Positions 34,966-45,085 of a stretch of 64,000 nt of DNA are shown in pieces. The notes below the pieces were generated by a model. That model was not told where the DNA came from. It made no database searches and worked only from the letters and a program-made list of their open reading frames with translations. How positions within the stretch are numbered: the stretch's first letter is position 1; the number at the start of each line of letters is the position of its first letter. Both the position numbers and the translations under genes were made by a program. Origin of the DNA: Zeus faber (taxonomy: Eukaryota; Chordata; Actinopteri; Zeiformes; Zeidae); NCBI GenBank assembly GCA_960531495.1, contig OY482863.1, forward strand, positions 186,001 to 250,000, read 5' to 3'.

Positions 34966-36295
34966 AAAAGGAGTTCAGTTGGTTGGCCAGGGAGGCGTCC
35001 ACACTCGTGGCTGGGGAGGAGCTGCTCTTGTAGTTTGTTATTGTTCGCAGCCCCTCCCACAAGCGTCTTGTGTCCCCCCGCTCCATCTGCAGCTCCACGG
35101 TGTCTCTGTACGTCCGTTTAGCGTCCCTCACCGCCCTCCGCAGATTGTACGACGCCGCTTTGTAATTGTCCATGTTACCAGATACAAGTCCGTCTTTGTA
35201 AGCGGCCGTGCGCGCATTCAGAGCGCAGCGGATGGATTTATCAACCCATGGTTTCTGGTTTGGAAATATCCGAACTTTCACCGTGGGAACGATTTCATCC
35301 GCCAGCGTAGCCACAAAACTCACTACAACCTCCGTAAACTCGCTGACGTCACTTGAACTCGCTTGGAACACGTCCCAGTCTACGTCAGTCAGAGCGTCCT
35401 GAAGCGTAGCCTCTGATTGGTCCGTCCACCGCTTCACTTCCCTCGTCATCACCAGATCCCGCACGATCAGAGGCCTGTAAACAGGAAGCAGCGAGATCGC
35501 GGCGTGATCTGATTTCCCGAAAGCAGGAAGCGACACGGGCTTGTATCCGTTCTTGTAAGGAGTGTAACAATGGTCCAGAGTTCTGTCTCCCCTGGTGGCA
35601 CACGTGATGTGTTGGTGGAAATTAGGCAGAACTTTTTTCAGGTTGGCCCTGTTAAAGTCCCCAGTCACCACCACAGCCGCGTCGGGATGTCTGTTCTGAA
35701 ATCCGCACAACACATCGTACAGAACCGACAGAGCTGCGTCGGTGTCCGCTTGCGGTGGGATATAAACGGCTGTAATGATGACCGTGCTGAATTCCCGGGG
35801 GAGATAAAATGGACGGCATAGTATGGTCAGCTGTTCCAGGTTCGGCGAGCAGGAGTGGGAGAGGAATTTGGTGTTGTTGGCGTTACACCAGCGGTTGTTT
35901 ACCATTAGGCAGACGCCTCCACCTTTGGATTTCCCCGACTCTCCCGTTCTGTCGCCGCGGAACACGGAGAAGGCCTCGGCTGGACGTATGGCTTCATCCG
36001 GCACCAGTGGGGTCAGCCATGTTTCCGTCAGGCAGAGGACGCAACAGTTCCTCGTGTCACGCTGGAATTGAATCCTCGCTCGAAGTTCATCCATCTTGTT
36101 CTCCAGGGACTGGACGTTAGCAAGAAGGATGCTTGGCAGAGGTGGACGGTAAGGTTGCGTCCTCATTCTGACCCGAATGCCGCCTCGTTTACCTCGGTGC
36201 TTCCTCCGTGGGCCGGCTCGTGGAACAGCGACTCCATTTTTGTTGTTGTTGCGAGTGTTCCCGCGTAGGATTTCCGCCGGCCACTCTGCTCCCAC
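34784..36295 (-). CDS. Endonuclease frame of the Rex1-like LINE
   Basis: 503 residues. An APE-type endonuclease lies at about residues 57-270: LLANVQSL (Asn60), LTETWL (Glu91), [26 protein letters not shown] (Asp213, Asn215) and FGKSDHAAI (Asp263, His264). A linker follows with [20 protein letters not shown] and [18 protein letters not shown]. The last 40 or so residues are out of frame, after a single shift relative to the RT frame. A basic N-terminus ([11 protein letters not shown]) may bind nucleic acid. The protein nicks genomic DNA to prime reverse transcription. Confidence 0.9.
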   Translation of the reverse strand: MGAEWPAEILRGNTRNNNKNGVAVPRAGPRRKHRGKRGGIRVRMRTQPYRPPLPSILLANVQSLENKMDELRARIQFQRDTRNCCVLCLTETWLTPLVPDEAIRPAEAFSVFRGDRTGESGKSKGGGVCLMVNNRWCNANNTKFLSHSCSPNLEQLTILCRPFYLPREFSTVIITAVYIPPQADTDAALSVLYDVLCGFQNRHPDAAVVVTGDFNRANLKKVLPNFHQHITCATRGDRTLDHCYTPYKNGYKPVSLPAFGKSDHAAISLLPVYRPLIVRDLVMTREVKRWTDQSEATLQDALTDVDWDVFQASSSDVSEFTEVVVSFVATLADEIVPTVKVRIFPNQKPWVDKSIRCALNARTAAYKDGLVSGNMDNYKAASYNLRRAVRDAKRTYRDTVELQMERGDTRRLWEGLRTITNYKSSSSPATSVDASLANQLNSFYARFESGSSTASSPANWSYTAGDERALCVRARGQEGFDAGEHQESCGPRWHIWTSTEDLC

Positions 36296-36483
36296 GGATA
36301 AAAAGTCCCAAAGTTGTTCGTTTAGGGAAATTTTATATCCATGAGTGCATCGCGGCCGTATGAGTTAATTGTTGATGTTTTTCTGGCGAACATTGTGATA
36401 AAAAAAGGAAAAAAATACTAAAGAGTAAGAAAGTAACCGGAGCGCCGGCGCAGGCGACCGCCAGGGGCGGCGCCACTATCGCC

Positions 36484-36526
36484 TCAGAGACGGAGCGAGA
36501 TAGAGATAGAGAAACACAGAGAGAGA

Positions 36527-36588
<62 letters not shown>

Positions 36589-36800
36589 AAGCTAGAGAGA
36601 CAGAGAAAGATAGAGAGGGGGGAGAGAGCGAGAGAAACACAGACAGTGAGAGAGCGAGAGCGAGAGAAAGAGAGAGAGAGAGAGGGAGAGAGAGAGAGAG
36701 AGAGAAAGGGGGAGGAAAGAGGGATATGGGGGAAGGGAGAGGGGGGATACAGAGGGAGAGAGAGAGAAGGAGAGAAAGAGAGGGAGGCAAACAAGACAGT
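36484..36800. repeat. (GA)n tract, right part
   Basis: Continuation of the array at 32535-32970 beyond the LINE. It includes a pure GA run (about 36517-36588) and GGGA-rich variants. Confidence 0.93.
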
Positions 36801-36954
36801 TGAACAGACAAGAGCGACAGAGAGCTGTCCACATTATTCCTCAAGGAACAAAAGTCGCTCTGACGTCTTAATTAGTTGAACAAAGCGACTAATTATGCAA
36901 ACTGTCCGTCAGCCAGAGGTGAACAGAGAGAAGAGAAGAGGAGGACGGAGGAGG

Positions 36955-37070
36955 GATGTATGGATGGATGTTGAATGGATGGATGAACGGACGGAGAAAG
37001 CGGGGGTGAATGGAGGAGGATGGAGGAGGGATGGATGGATGGATGAATGAATGGATGGATGGACGGAGGA
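36955..37070. repeat. (ATGG)n degenerate microsatellite
   Basis: GGATGGATG-type units with GGACGGAGG variants. Confidence 0.85.
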
Positions 37071-37652
37071 CGTCTGGGGAAGTCCATTAAGCTCTGACTC
37101 ACTCTGAGTACTCTGAGATGGGGAGGGGTTAGTTTACCCCCCGGAATAATCGTCACTATAACTTCTACCAACCAAACCTCTCAGATGGAACAACCTGACT
37201 ACTAATAGTATTTTCTACAGAACTACAACATCACACAAACCAAATAAGGAGTTACTTAACCAGTTTCAAGAAAACCAACCATAACAACCAGCTGCAAACA
37301 AAACACCTAATAACGGTTCGAGGAAAACTACTTCTAAACCCTGGTCTTGATCTTTTGGTTTACGGAAACAGTTAAAACCTGTACAACTAAAAGAAACGAA
37401 CAACCGTTCAACGTCACACACACAAAAAAAGCCTTAAACCCCCTTAAAGGGATACATTTTATAATAATTTATTATTTTATTTTTTAATTTATTGCGTTAA
37501 TTAATTGATTTTTTACATTTAATACAATTTCTTAATATTTTGTTAAGCTTCTATTATGCTTATTGTCTGCAGTAACGCACCAATCCTCACAATGACAAAT
37601 TCCTCATATATGTAAATTCCCCTGGCAGAAAATCGCATTCAAATTATGCAGT
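37071..37652. other. Non-coding
   Basis: No gene or element seen. ACAACC/AACCAAA-rich sequence at about 37160-37440. Confidence 0.5.
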
Positions 37653-37759
37653 GTTAGCATAGCGCTACTAGTTAGCATAGTGTTACTTGTTATCATAGTG
37701 CTACTAGTTAACATAGTGCTACTAGTATGCATCGTGATACCAGTTAGCATTGTGCTAAC
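37653..37759. repeat. 18-base tandem repeat, six units
   Basis: Units of GTTAGCATAGTGCTACTA with point differences, for example GTTAGCATAGTGTTACTT and GTTATCATAGTGCTACTA. Fish DNA often carries GTTAGCATAG/GCTAGC-rich strings of this type. Confidence 0.9.
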
Positions 37760-37962
37760 TTGTATGAATGAATGTGTACATGTGTTATTTCTTATCTCCT
37801 TGTAATGTGTATCTCTTTCTCGACTGCACTGTTGTTGCTGCTGTAATGCCTGAATTTCTATCCGTGGATTAATTAAGTCTTTTCTTAATTCTTACGACCA
37901 GTAGCGATGCGACCTTTAAACTCTGCACAGCTTGCAACTAGTGAGTCTCATGCTGGAATATA

Positions 37963-39377
37963 TAGTCTCTAAAAGATGACGCTGTCCTACAGACCCATCT
38001 CGCTGCTCTGTGTCCCATTTAAGATTCTTGAGAGGGTGATTCACAGCCGCATTGAGCCAGTGGTGGACCAACAACTTCCGAGGGACCAGGCCGGTTCCCG
38101 CCAGGGCAGGTCAAGTAACACTGCTCACGCAAGACATCGAAGACAGCTTTCAGGCCAATGAGAAAGCTGGGCTGGTGCTACTGGACCTGACAGCCATATG
38201 AGACACCATCTGGCACCGTGGACTCCATCTGAAGCTACGGAGGACAATCCCAGATAGGCATATGGTGAACTTCATCATGGAGTTGCTGTCGAACTGCAGC
38301 TTCATCCTACAGACCAACAATGGCCAGAGAAGTAGGCTCAGAAGACTGAGAAACGGGGTTCCTCAGGGTTCTGTCCTCTCACCAATGCTTTTCAACATCT
38401 ACATCCATGACCTTCCAGATACAAGATCTAGGAAATATGATTACTCAGATGACCTGGGGATCATGCTACATCAACCTACATGGAAGGCGATGGAAGAGGG
38501 TCTCAACCAGGAAATGGGCATCTTGGCTACCTACCTCCACAGGTGGCACCTGCGGCTCAGTACTGGGAAGACAGTGTCGGCAGCATACCACCTTAACAAC
38601 AGGGAAGCGAAGAAGGAACTGGATGTGTTTGGGAATAACAAGCGTCTGGAGTTCCAGCAAGCCCCAAAGTACCGTGGCGTACGCCTGTAGAGGACACTAA
38701 CCTTCAAGCCACACCTAGAAGTTGTGAGGGCCAAGGTGACATCAAGGGCCTCGCTTATCCAACGTCTTGCTGTTACAAGCTGGGAGGCCTCTGCCAAGAC
38801 ACTCCGGATTTCTACACAAGCCCTGGTCTTCTCTGCAGCTGAATACTGTGCCCCAGCCTGGTCTAGGAGCCCACATGTCAAAAAGGTTGACACCGTGGTC
38901 AACAACTGTCTCCAGACAATAACCGGCTGCTTGAAGCCCACCCCTGTGTCCTACCTGCCAGTCCTTTCAGGAATTGCCCCAGCCGGACTTCAACGAGAGG
39001 CTTCTACCATCAACCTTGCCAGGAAAGCCGAGACACACAGCTGGCATATCCTGCATGACACGACCATTAAATAAGTCCTGCCACCCCTACGACAAGGCGG
39101 CACAACGGACGCTCCGTTCCATTCCGGAGGAGAGGTCGACTAGTGCATGGCTGGTGGATTCCTGGAAGCCACCAGCCTTTGAAGAAATGGGGCTTGGCAG
39201 ACAGCGCAGCATGTGAATGTGGTGAGCCAGAGCAGACTGCCGAACACATAACCACCACCTGTCCTCTGTACGACCCACCGCCAGAGATCGGCCTCTTCCA
39301 AGTGGGACCAGAGACGAGGGCGTGGCTGCACGACACTGAGTTGGACATCTGAGGATGATACACGAGAAGAAGAAGAG
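37963..39377 (+). mobile_element. GAA-tailed LINE, copy B, with target-site duplication
   Basis: Starts inside the RT at SYRPISLLCVPFKILERV, then [20 protein letters not shown] (38360), a degenerate YSDDLG where YADD is expected (38440), YHLNNREAKKELDV, FSAAEYCAPAWSRSPH and VLSGIAPAGLQRE, ending with the knuckle CECGEPEQTAEHITTTC and GARRAGAAGA-type tail. Several frame changes and stops; inactive. Flanks carry a 16-base duplication, CTCATGCTGGAATATA at 37947 and CTCACGCTAGAATATA at 39378, with 2 mismatches. The divergence between the two repeats indicates an old insertion. Confidence 0.9.
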
Positions 39378-39589
39378 CTCACGCTAGAATATATTGATCA
39401 AAGTTGATCAAATCTGATGTCTAGTTGGCCCAAGGTGTGAGGGGAGCTAATGACCTTAAAATTCATGACCCCCTGGTGGGGGCCATTAGAGGTGTAGATC
39501 TGTAGCAGGCTGGGCCCTCTCTCTGTCAGACTCTATGACAAAGGAATGAGGCTGTAGGCTAGTGGAAGTGGGGCAATACAAGAAATGTT

Positions 39590-39836
39590 TTAAGTTTTAA
39601 AAATTTATTGAAAACATCACACAAACTACATACAAAAACAAAAAAAAAAAAATGGTTTTAGGTGATAGGTAAGAAGAGCAACTCTAGAACCAACAATCAT
39701 GTTCAAGTCAAATGAAAATTTGAGTTCACGAACAAAATTTATATAGAGAGAGGAGAAGGAGCATGCGGTCTTGGTCTGCTAGCTGGTGTAGGTGCAAGAT
39801 GATTTTCTGTGGTGGCTTGTAGAGGTGCTCTCATAA
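39590..39836 (-). other. Candidate terminal exon of an unrecognised gene
   Basis: On the minus strand an acceptor (TTCAAATTTGTTTTTACAG) precedes TTATGAGAGCACC. In one frame it reads MRAPLQATTENHLAPTPAS and then RPRPHAPSPLSI with a stop at 39739. An AATAAA signal follows at 39609-39604. If the frame enters from the upstream exons as they appear, translation would already have ended in the 40307 exon and this block would be 3' UTR. Read with the two blocks upstream it forms a plausible 3' gene end. Confidence 0.4.
39604..39609 (-). terminator. AATAAA polyadenylation signal
   Basis: Minus strand TTTTCAATAAATTTTTA, about 130 bases after the stop codon of the candidate terminal exon. AATAAA is frequent by chance in AT-rich DNA; the gene context is what supports it. 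Confidence 0.35.
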
Positions 39837-40195
39837 CTGTAAAAACAAATTTGAAAAAATTGTAAGAAAATGTGATATTTACATCAGACATATCTCTACA
39901 GACTACATACATCACACCAGCCACATATTACATACAGCTGCTAGCTTATGGACTGCATGCGCGCAGTCCATAAGGTCCCAAACGGCCATGGACATTTAAG
40001 TGTACCACTAAACACACTTCCACTTAGAACATAATATAAATAAAGACAACACGGCCTTGTGTAAGTGCACAAAGACATCAGAAAGTGCAGCCACATGGCG
40101 GCTCGTTTCCTTGCTTTAAGACTGAAGCATTAGGGAACTTACACATCGTACTTTCGGAGCTCCATTTACAACTCACTCTGACACACACAGGGACA

Positions 40196-40239
40196 CACAC
40201 ACACGCATACACACACACACACACACACACAAACACACG

Positions 40240-40283
<44 letters not shown>
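40196..40283. repeat. (CA)n microsatellite
   Basis: CA runs broken by ACACGCATACA, located in the candidate intron between the 40307 and 39836 blocks. Confidence 0.95.
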
Positions 40284-40286
<3 letters not shown>

Positions 40287-40306
40287 CAAATTCATTGGAA
40301 ACATAC

Positions 40307-40364
40307 CTTCGTCTAGGAAGACTGTTGTGGCTGTTGTGTGGCAACTTGGAGTTTGTGTTTGTCA
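40307..40364 (-). CDS. Candidate middle exon of an unrecognised gene, with stop
   Basis: On the minus strand, 58 bases between the acceptor TTTTACTTATGATTACAG and the donor GACGAAG then GTATGT. Entered in phase 2 from the block at 40746, it reads DKHKLQVATQQPQQSS followed by TAG. The stop is 9 bases from the donor, compatible with a 3' UTR intron. I do not recognise the peptide. Confidence 0.4.
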
Positions 40365-40745
40365 CTGTAATCATAAGTAAAACAAAAAGGTTGTAAGACG
40401 CAGGCTAAGGCTAAGTGGAGAGGGGAGCAGAGCTGCATAAAGGCTGCGTGCTTCTGTTTTCAGCTATCGCCTGGACGTGCTGTACAATGCTAAGCTGACT
40501 TAGCAAAGGAAAAACCCCATCTCTTTACCCTGTATCTACCGCCGATAACACCAGAAACGTGAGCTAACTTGACAGTGTTATCGTCGCGGCAAACCGGATT
40601 CCATGAAACGGTCTCTAGCTAGCTTAGCTAGGTACTCATCCAGCTAGTACCCTGGCTAGCTCACATTAGCGTTAGTGAAGGTTAGACGGACGCAGAAATC
40701 ATTCCAACGTTAGCTTGTGCGAGTAAAAAAAAAAAAGTTACATAC
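40365..40745. other. Candidate intron of the unrecognised gene
   Basis: Contains GCTAGCTTAGCTAGG/CTAGCTAG palindromic strings (about 40613-40660), common in fish non-coding DNA, and a poly-A run at 40726. Confidence 0.4.
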
Positions 40746-40917
40746 TCATCGTCAGGTATTGGGTCCTTAGCTGGGTCAATTCTCAATTCAAAATGGTGTC
40801 TTTCTTCCTCAGTATCAGGACATGATAATCCAATCCGTACACATGTCACACTAGCGCAGGGCCGTGTCACAGCAGGGCATTTGGCCGCGGACGCGTCACA
40901 GCGGTGCGCGCCTCATT
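40746..40917 (-). CDS. Candidate coding block of an unrecognised gene, 5' cut
   Basis: On the minus strand the only open frame reads CVRIGLSCPDTEEERHHFEL then RIDPAKDPIPDD and ends at a donor, GACGATGA then GTATGT, in phase 2. No acceptor with a pyrimidine tract is visible upstream before the LINE at about 40918, which may have cut off or displaced the rest. The acidic, charged peptide has no motif I recognise. It could be the last part of a host gene nested in the ralyl intron or of a DNA-transposon gene. Confidence 0.4.
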
Positions 40918-41009
40918 ATGCAAAGCAGTATCTACAGCATATGCGGAGGGCGGTGAAGGACGCTAAACGGATGTACAGAGAGACTGTGGAGCTACAGATG
41001 GAGCAACGG

Positions 41010-41546
41010 ATACAGAATGCGGCGGCGCGACTGGTGTTCAACCAGCCAAAGAGGGCACATGTCACTCCGCTGCTCATCGAGCTCCACTGGTTACCTGTAG
41101 CCGCCCACATCAAGTTCAAGTCTCTTATGCTGGCCTACAGAGTGATTGCTGGGAATGCTCCCGCCTACTTAAATGCTCTTGTAAGAGCACATGTTGCCCC
41201 CCGGATGCTGCGCTCGTCAAATGAGCGTCGCCTGGCTCTGCCGGCCATACAGCCACGGCAATCCAGGCTATTCTCATTTGTAGTTCCACGTTGGTGGAAC
41301 AAGCTGCCAAAAATGACCAGAGCGGGGACCTCCCTCTCTGTCTTTAAGAATCACTTGAAGACCCAGCTCTTCAGTGAGTACCTCCTGTCCTAACCTACAA
41401 TTACTTAGCACCACCTTGCAGTATTTATCGTTACACCAATGTTGTTGTTACACTAATCTCTGTCGCAATGTAGCTGAATGTTATTCTCCATTGTAAGTCG
41501 CTTTGGATAAAAGCGTCTGCTAAATGACTAAATGTAAAATGTAAAT
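41010..41546 (+). mobile_element. L2 LINE 3' fragment with 7-base target-site duplication
   Basis: Only the RT C-terminus is present: LVFNQPKRAHVTPLLIELHW, LAYRVIAGNAPAYLNALV, then RPFSFVVPRWWNKLPKMTRA-like sequence and LKTQLFSEYLLS with stop. The L2 tail TAAGTCGCTTTGGATAAAAG then CGTCTGCTAAATGACTAAATG follows. GCAACGG occurs at 41003-41009 and 41547-41553 on the two sides, giving a clean 7-base duplication. It inserted into the Rex1-like LINE, so it is the younger of the two. The fragment's frame is nearly intact. Confidence 0.93.
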
Positions 41547-43418
41547 GCAACGGGACACCAGACACTTATGGCAGGGGCTGCAGACTATATACAAGAGCAG
41601 CTCCTCCCAGGGGACGCCTCCCACCCCAACGAACTGAACTCCTTTTATTCGCGGTTTGAGTCTGGCAACAGCACCGCTAGCTCGCCGGCCAATTGGAGTT
41701 AAACCGACGGGGATGAGCGGGCACTCTCAGTGTCTGAGCATGACGTCAGGAGGGCTCTGATGCGGGTGAACACCAGGAAAGCTGAGGGCCCAGATGGCAT
41801 ATCTGGACGAGTACTGAAGACCTGTGCTAACCAGCTAGCCCTGGTGTTCACAACAATATTCAACATCTCCCTGGCTGGATCTGTGGTCCCGTCCTGCCTC
41901 AAGAGGTCCACCGTCATTCCTCTCCCGAAGATCGCCTCTCGTGCCTGCTTGAATGACTACTGTACGGTGGCCCTCACCTCGGTGGTCATGAAGTGTTTTG
42001 AGAGGCTGATTAAGGATTATATCTGCGCCTCCCGCCCCCGCACCTTGGACCCGTTGCAGTTTGCGTACCGGCAGAACAGATCCACGGATGACGCGGTCTC
42101 CCAGGTACTGCACACCACGCTCAAGCACCTGGATGGCCGGAAGGGGGCCTATGTGAGATTGCTGTTCATTGACTATAGTTCAGCTTTCAATACCATAGTC
42201 CCCTCCAGACTGGCTGTCAAGCTGGAGGAGCTTGGACTGAATACTCCGCTGTGTGCCTGGATGGTTAGGTTGGGGAAGCACATGTCCAGCTCCCTCAGTC
42301 TGAACACAGGATACCCCAGGGCTGCCTCCTCAGCCCCCTACTGTGCTCCCTGTACACACATGACTGTGTGGCCAGGTCCAGCTCCAACACAATCATCAAG
42401 TTTGCTGACGACACCGTTGTCGTGGGCCTGATCACCGACTGCGACGAGAAGGCCTACCGCGAGGATGTGGCTGACCTGTCACTCTGGTGCCAACAACAGC
42501 CTCCACCTGAACGTCAGCAAAAGTAAGGAGCGGATTGTGGACTTTAGGCAGGGATTACATCCGAGAACGCACGTGGCCTTGGTGATTAATGGGACTTCTG
42601 TCGACAGGGTGAGCAGCTTTTTCAAGTACCTGGGAGTCCACATCACGGAGGATTTAACATGGACTTTACAAACAGACACTCTGGTGAGAAAGGCGAGGCA
42701 GCGTCTTTACCACCTCAGGCAGCTGAGGAAATTCCAGGTCTTGGTGAGGATCCTCAAGTCCTTCTCCTCTGGAGTAGTGGAGAGTATCCTGACAGGCAAC
42801 ATCCCTGCCTGGTTTGGGAACTGTACTGCCCAGGACTGGCGGGCCCTGCAGAGGGTGGTGCGTTCAGCTGAACGTACCACTGGAACTACCCTCCCCTCCC
42901 TGCAGGACTTATACACCAGGAGGTGTAGTAGCAGAGCCCGCAGGCTCATGAAGGATCCTCACCACCCCAACAACGGACTGTTCCAGCTGCTGCGGTCAGG
43001 CAAGCGCCTCCGCAGTCACACAGCGAGAACAGAGAGACTGAGACTGAGTTTTTTCCTGCAAGTCATAAGAACTGTCAACGCTGACCTCACCAGGGGTCCT
43101 CACTGAGTCACACACATAGGCTCCACTACCTTACAGTACTGTATGTAGCATACTGTACTGCATACTGTGTGACATACATGATTGCCTATCCCATATACGT
43201 AAGCCTATTCCCTTTATCTATTATGTACCCCCACCCTGCATTACCCTTGAGTTCTTATTTTATTTTATTCTATATATTTTTATTTTATTCAATAGTATTC
43301 GACTTACTGCATTACTTTTTAGGAATCAGTTAGTTGGTCAAGTAGAAGTTCTTAGGTAGCTACTGTGTTCAGTCTAGGCCACATTGTGTGTAATCACCGG
43401 GTGCATTGCATTGACATT

Positions 43419-43438
43419 CCCTAACCCTAACCCTAACC
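43419..43438. repeat. Three telomere-type (CCCTAA) repeats in a LINE 3' UTR
   Basis: CCCTAACCCTAACCCTAACC lies at a place where other copies of the LINE read GCATTACATTTCACTGCATA. It therefore looks like an insertion into, or replacement within, the element's 3' UTR. Confidence 0.85.
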
Positions 43439-43502
43439 ACTGCATATATGTATGAAAGTATGTATATGTATGTGATGAAAAAACCTCTTGAATCTTGAAT
43501 CA

Positions 43503-44275
43503 GACCTGAATGGAAAGAATGTGGATTTCGGGAGCCGCGAATCCATTGACATGATAAATATTGTAGGTGTTGGTTTGGAAAGACAGATAGCAAGAACAAA
43601 TGCAAGGTCTAACTTAATGCCAAATCTAACCTAATTTAATAATTATCATATAATTCTAAAACGAAATGTCACGATTCTAAGCTTTCTGGCATTTTTATTT
43701 ATTTTTTGCCGTGTGCATATGACAAAATCATGTGGAGGTAGAGAGCTATTTATAAACCAAAGTCACTTTTTTTACCTGTGATCGCACGGGGGCGATTGTC
43801 GACCTCAGAGGGTTAAGGACAGAATCTTTATCCTCCATCATCTGAGTCTGGAAAGCCTTCAATCACGCTTGCGTTTCATGAAGGTTTGCTCGGAAAATGG
43901 CTGCTCTGAAATTGCTCTATGCATATATTGTTTTCAGAAATAATTCAACAGACATTGTACTTTTGGTGGTGTCTGATTTGCATTGGAGCTTCCCCAAACT
44001 GTCTTTGCTTGAGCACAAAACGATCTTAATTTGGTACCTGTGCTTATTAAATGCTATTTTGGTAAAAAGTGCTGTAAAAATGCTTTGATGTAAGGATATC
44101 GTGTTTCACCAGGGGCAACGCCACATTTACCGAATGTACAGGGAAGGAGAAAACAAAGACCTTGCTTTATTAATAGATGTCAACAAATGTTTTTATCAAA
44201 CTTTAGCTGCAGGTCTCTGTTTGAATATTTTGGTTGTCTGTTTTCGTGCTTTGCTCTCTTGTTCCATTTTGTTTA
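43503..44275. other. Non-coding
   Basis: No gene, tandem array or recognisable element. Confidence 0.5.
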
Positions 44276-45085
44276 GAGGAGATGTAGAGTAGAATGTGGT
44301 AGAGTGGGGGTAGAGTCGAGGGAGGTATAGTAGAGTAGAGGTAGGGAGAGAAGAAATAGTAGAGGTACTGTAGAGTAGAGAAGAGTTGAGCAGAGGAGAG
44401 TAGAGGGATATAGAAGAGGTATATCAGAGGGAGGTAGAGTAGAGCTAGAGGAGAGGGTAGTAGATATAGAGGCAGAGTGGAGTCAGAGTATAGGAGTGAT
44501 AGAAGTAGGATAGTAGTTAGGTAGATGTAGAGTAGAGGTAGAATAGAGTAAATAGTGGTCGAGTACAAGAAGAGTGGAGAAAGAGTCGAGTATAGGTAGA
44601 GGTAGAGTAGAGTATAGAAGAGGTAGAGTGCAGGGTGGTTGAGTACAAGTAGAGTAAAGGTAGATGGAGGAACAGTAGAGTATAGGTAGAGTAGAGAACA
44701 GGTAGAGAAGAGAAGAGTAAGAGAAGAGGTAAAGTAGAGTAGGGGTTGAGTAAAGTCGGTAGGAGAGTTGAAGTAAAGGTAGAGGTAGATGTAGTTGGAG
44801 AAGAAGTAGAGTAGACGTGGAGGAAGTAAGGGTAGAGTATAGGTAGACTATAAGTGGAGTATAGATAGAGCATAAGTAGAGTACAGTATCGGTAGAGTAG
44901 AGTATAGGTAGAGGGAGAAAGAGTAGAGTATAGGTAGACTAGAGGTCAAGTACAGGGAGAGATAGGGTAGTGTAGAGGTGGAGTATAGATAGAGTACAGT
45001 ACAGGTAGAGTGTAGTAGAGGTGAAGTATAGGCAGAGTAGACAAGAGTAGAGATGGAGAATCGGCAGAGTAGAGTAGAGGTAGAG
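44276..45085. repeat. Degenerate (GTAGAG)n array, block 1
   Basis: About 800 bases of TAGAG/GTAGAG/GGTAGA units with almost no C on the plus strand. The Tyr/Ser/Leu-rich minus-strand frames across it are artefacts. Confidence 0.93.

Larger units (their letters stand above)
32971..36483 (-). mobile_element. Full-length Rex1-like (CR1-group) LINE
   Basis: About 3.5 kb. Minus-strand order: a GC-rich 5' head (36483-36440), 5' UTR, an endonuclease frame (36295-34784), an RT frame (34965-33478), a 3' UTR of about 500 bases with two CACATGCCACTTTAA repeats, and a (CTTGAAT)n tail at 32971-32990. Endonuclease and RT should be one ORF. The frame changes once near 34910, where other copies read DERALSVSEHDVRRAL, so this copy has a single disabling shift there and is otherwise open. 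It lies inside a (GA)n array, which hides any target-site duplication. The intactness suggests a fairly recent insertion. Confidence 0.92.
40918..43502 (+). mobile_element. Rex1-like LINE, copy 2, split by an L2
   Basis: 5'-truncated copy of the 32971 element in the opposite orientation. It starts at the end of the endonuclease linker (RRAVKDAKRMYRETVELQME), is interrupted at 41010-41546, resumes with RDTRHLWQGL, then [52 protein letters not shown] (42390) and NVSKSKERIVDFRQ. It ends with [16 protein letters not shown] and a 3' UTR with a TCTTGAATCTTGAATC tail. Several frame changes; for example, about 60 bases are missing before LGKHMSSSLSLNTG. More decayed than the full-length copy. Confidence 0.92.
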
